The notes under the pieces were generated by a model that saw nothing but the letters and a program-made list of their open reading frames with translations, ran no database searches and was not told the DNA's origin. From the NCBI GenBank assembly GCA_036847245.1, contig DAIUAL010000182.1, forward strand, positions 1-6,977: DNA of 6,977 nt. Direction: 5' to 3'. Positions 6,956 to 6,977 of the stretch are shown here, one piece after another. The position numbers and the translations under genes are program-made. Numbering within the stretch: the stretch's first letter is position 1; every line of letters starts with the position of its first letter. Source of the stretch: UBA4661 sp002405405. GTDB lineage: Bacteria; Bacteroidota; Ignavibacteria; Kapaibacteriales; UBA4661.

Positions 6956-6977
6956 TTAATCTGCCCTCTCCTCGAAG

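Noticed and set aside
1..6977. CRISPR, tRNA/rRNA, insertion sequence, prophage or defence genes.
   Set aside because: No spaced direct repeats, RNA gene signatures, transposase or integrase motifs, or flanking target duplications were seen; the window is filled by housekeeping and catabolic enzymes.

Overview
This window carries an ordinary metabolic locus from a bacterial chromosome. All five genes are on the minus strand, so the text reads them in reverse: the rightmost gene is transcribed first. In transcription order they are a thiolase (6840-5668), a long acyl-CoA dehydrogenase (5626-3848), a long-chain acyl-CoA synthetase gene broken near its middle (3601-1890), ribulose-phosphate 3-epimerase (1821-1135) and an M20-family metallopeptidase (1090 to beyond position 1). 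Coding density is high.

The first two genes form one unit. They are 41 bases apart, and a perfect 11-bp stem-loop lies just after the dehydrogenase stop. Together they supply the first and last steps of fatty-acid beta-oxidation. About 250 non-coding bases follow, long enough for a new promoter. The second unit then starts with the fatty-acid activating enzyme (fadD-like) and continues with rpe and the peptidase, with gaps of 68 and 44 bases and no obvious terminator between them. The hydratase and 3-hydroxyacyl-CoA dehydrogenase needed for a full beta-oxidation cycle are not in the window; they may lie beyond the right edge or elsewhere.

The main oddity is in the acyl-CoA synthetase. Adenylation motifs on both sides are intact, but in about 60 bases (2445-2503) the frame shifts by one base and each frame meets a TGA. 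It is either a fresh pseudogene or a local sequence error. Other points of interest are a perfect palindrome upstream of the thiolase, a 10-bp word shared by the two fad upstream regions, and a strong Shine-Dalgarno sequence before only one of the five genes.

The weak use of Shine-Dalgarno sequences, the moderate base composition and the long (592-residue) acyl-CoA dehydrogenase would fit the Bacteroidota/Chlorobiota group. This is an impression from family knowledge, not a proven assignment. I see no RNA genes, CRISPR, insertion sequences or phage genes, and no evidence of an undescribed system.
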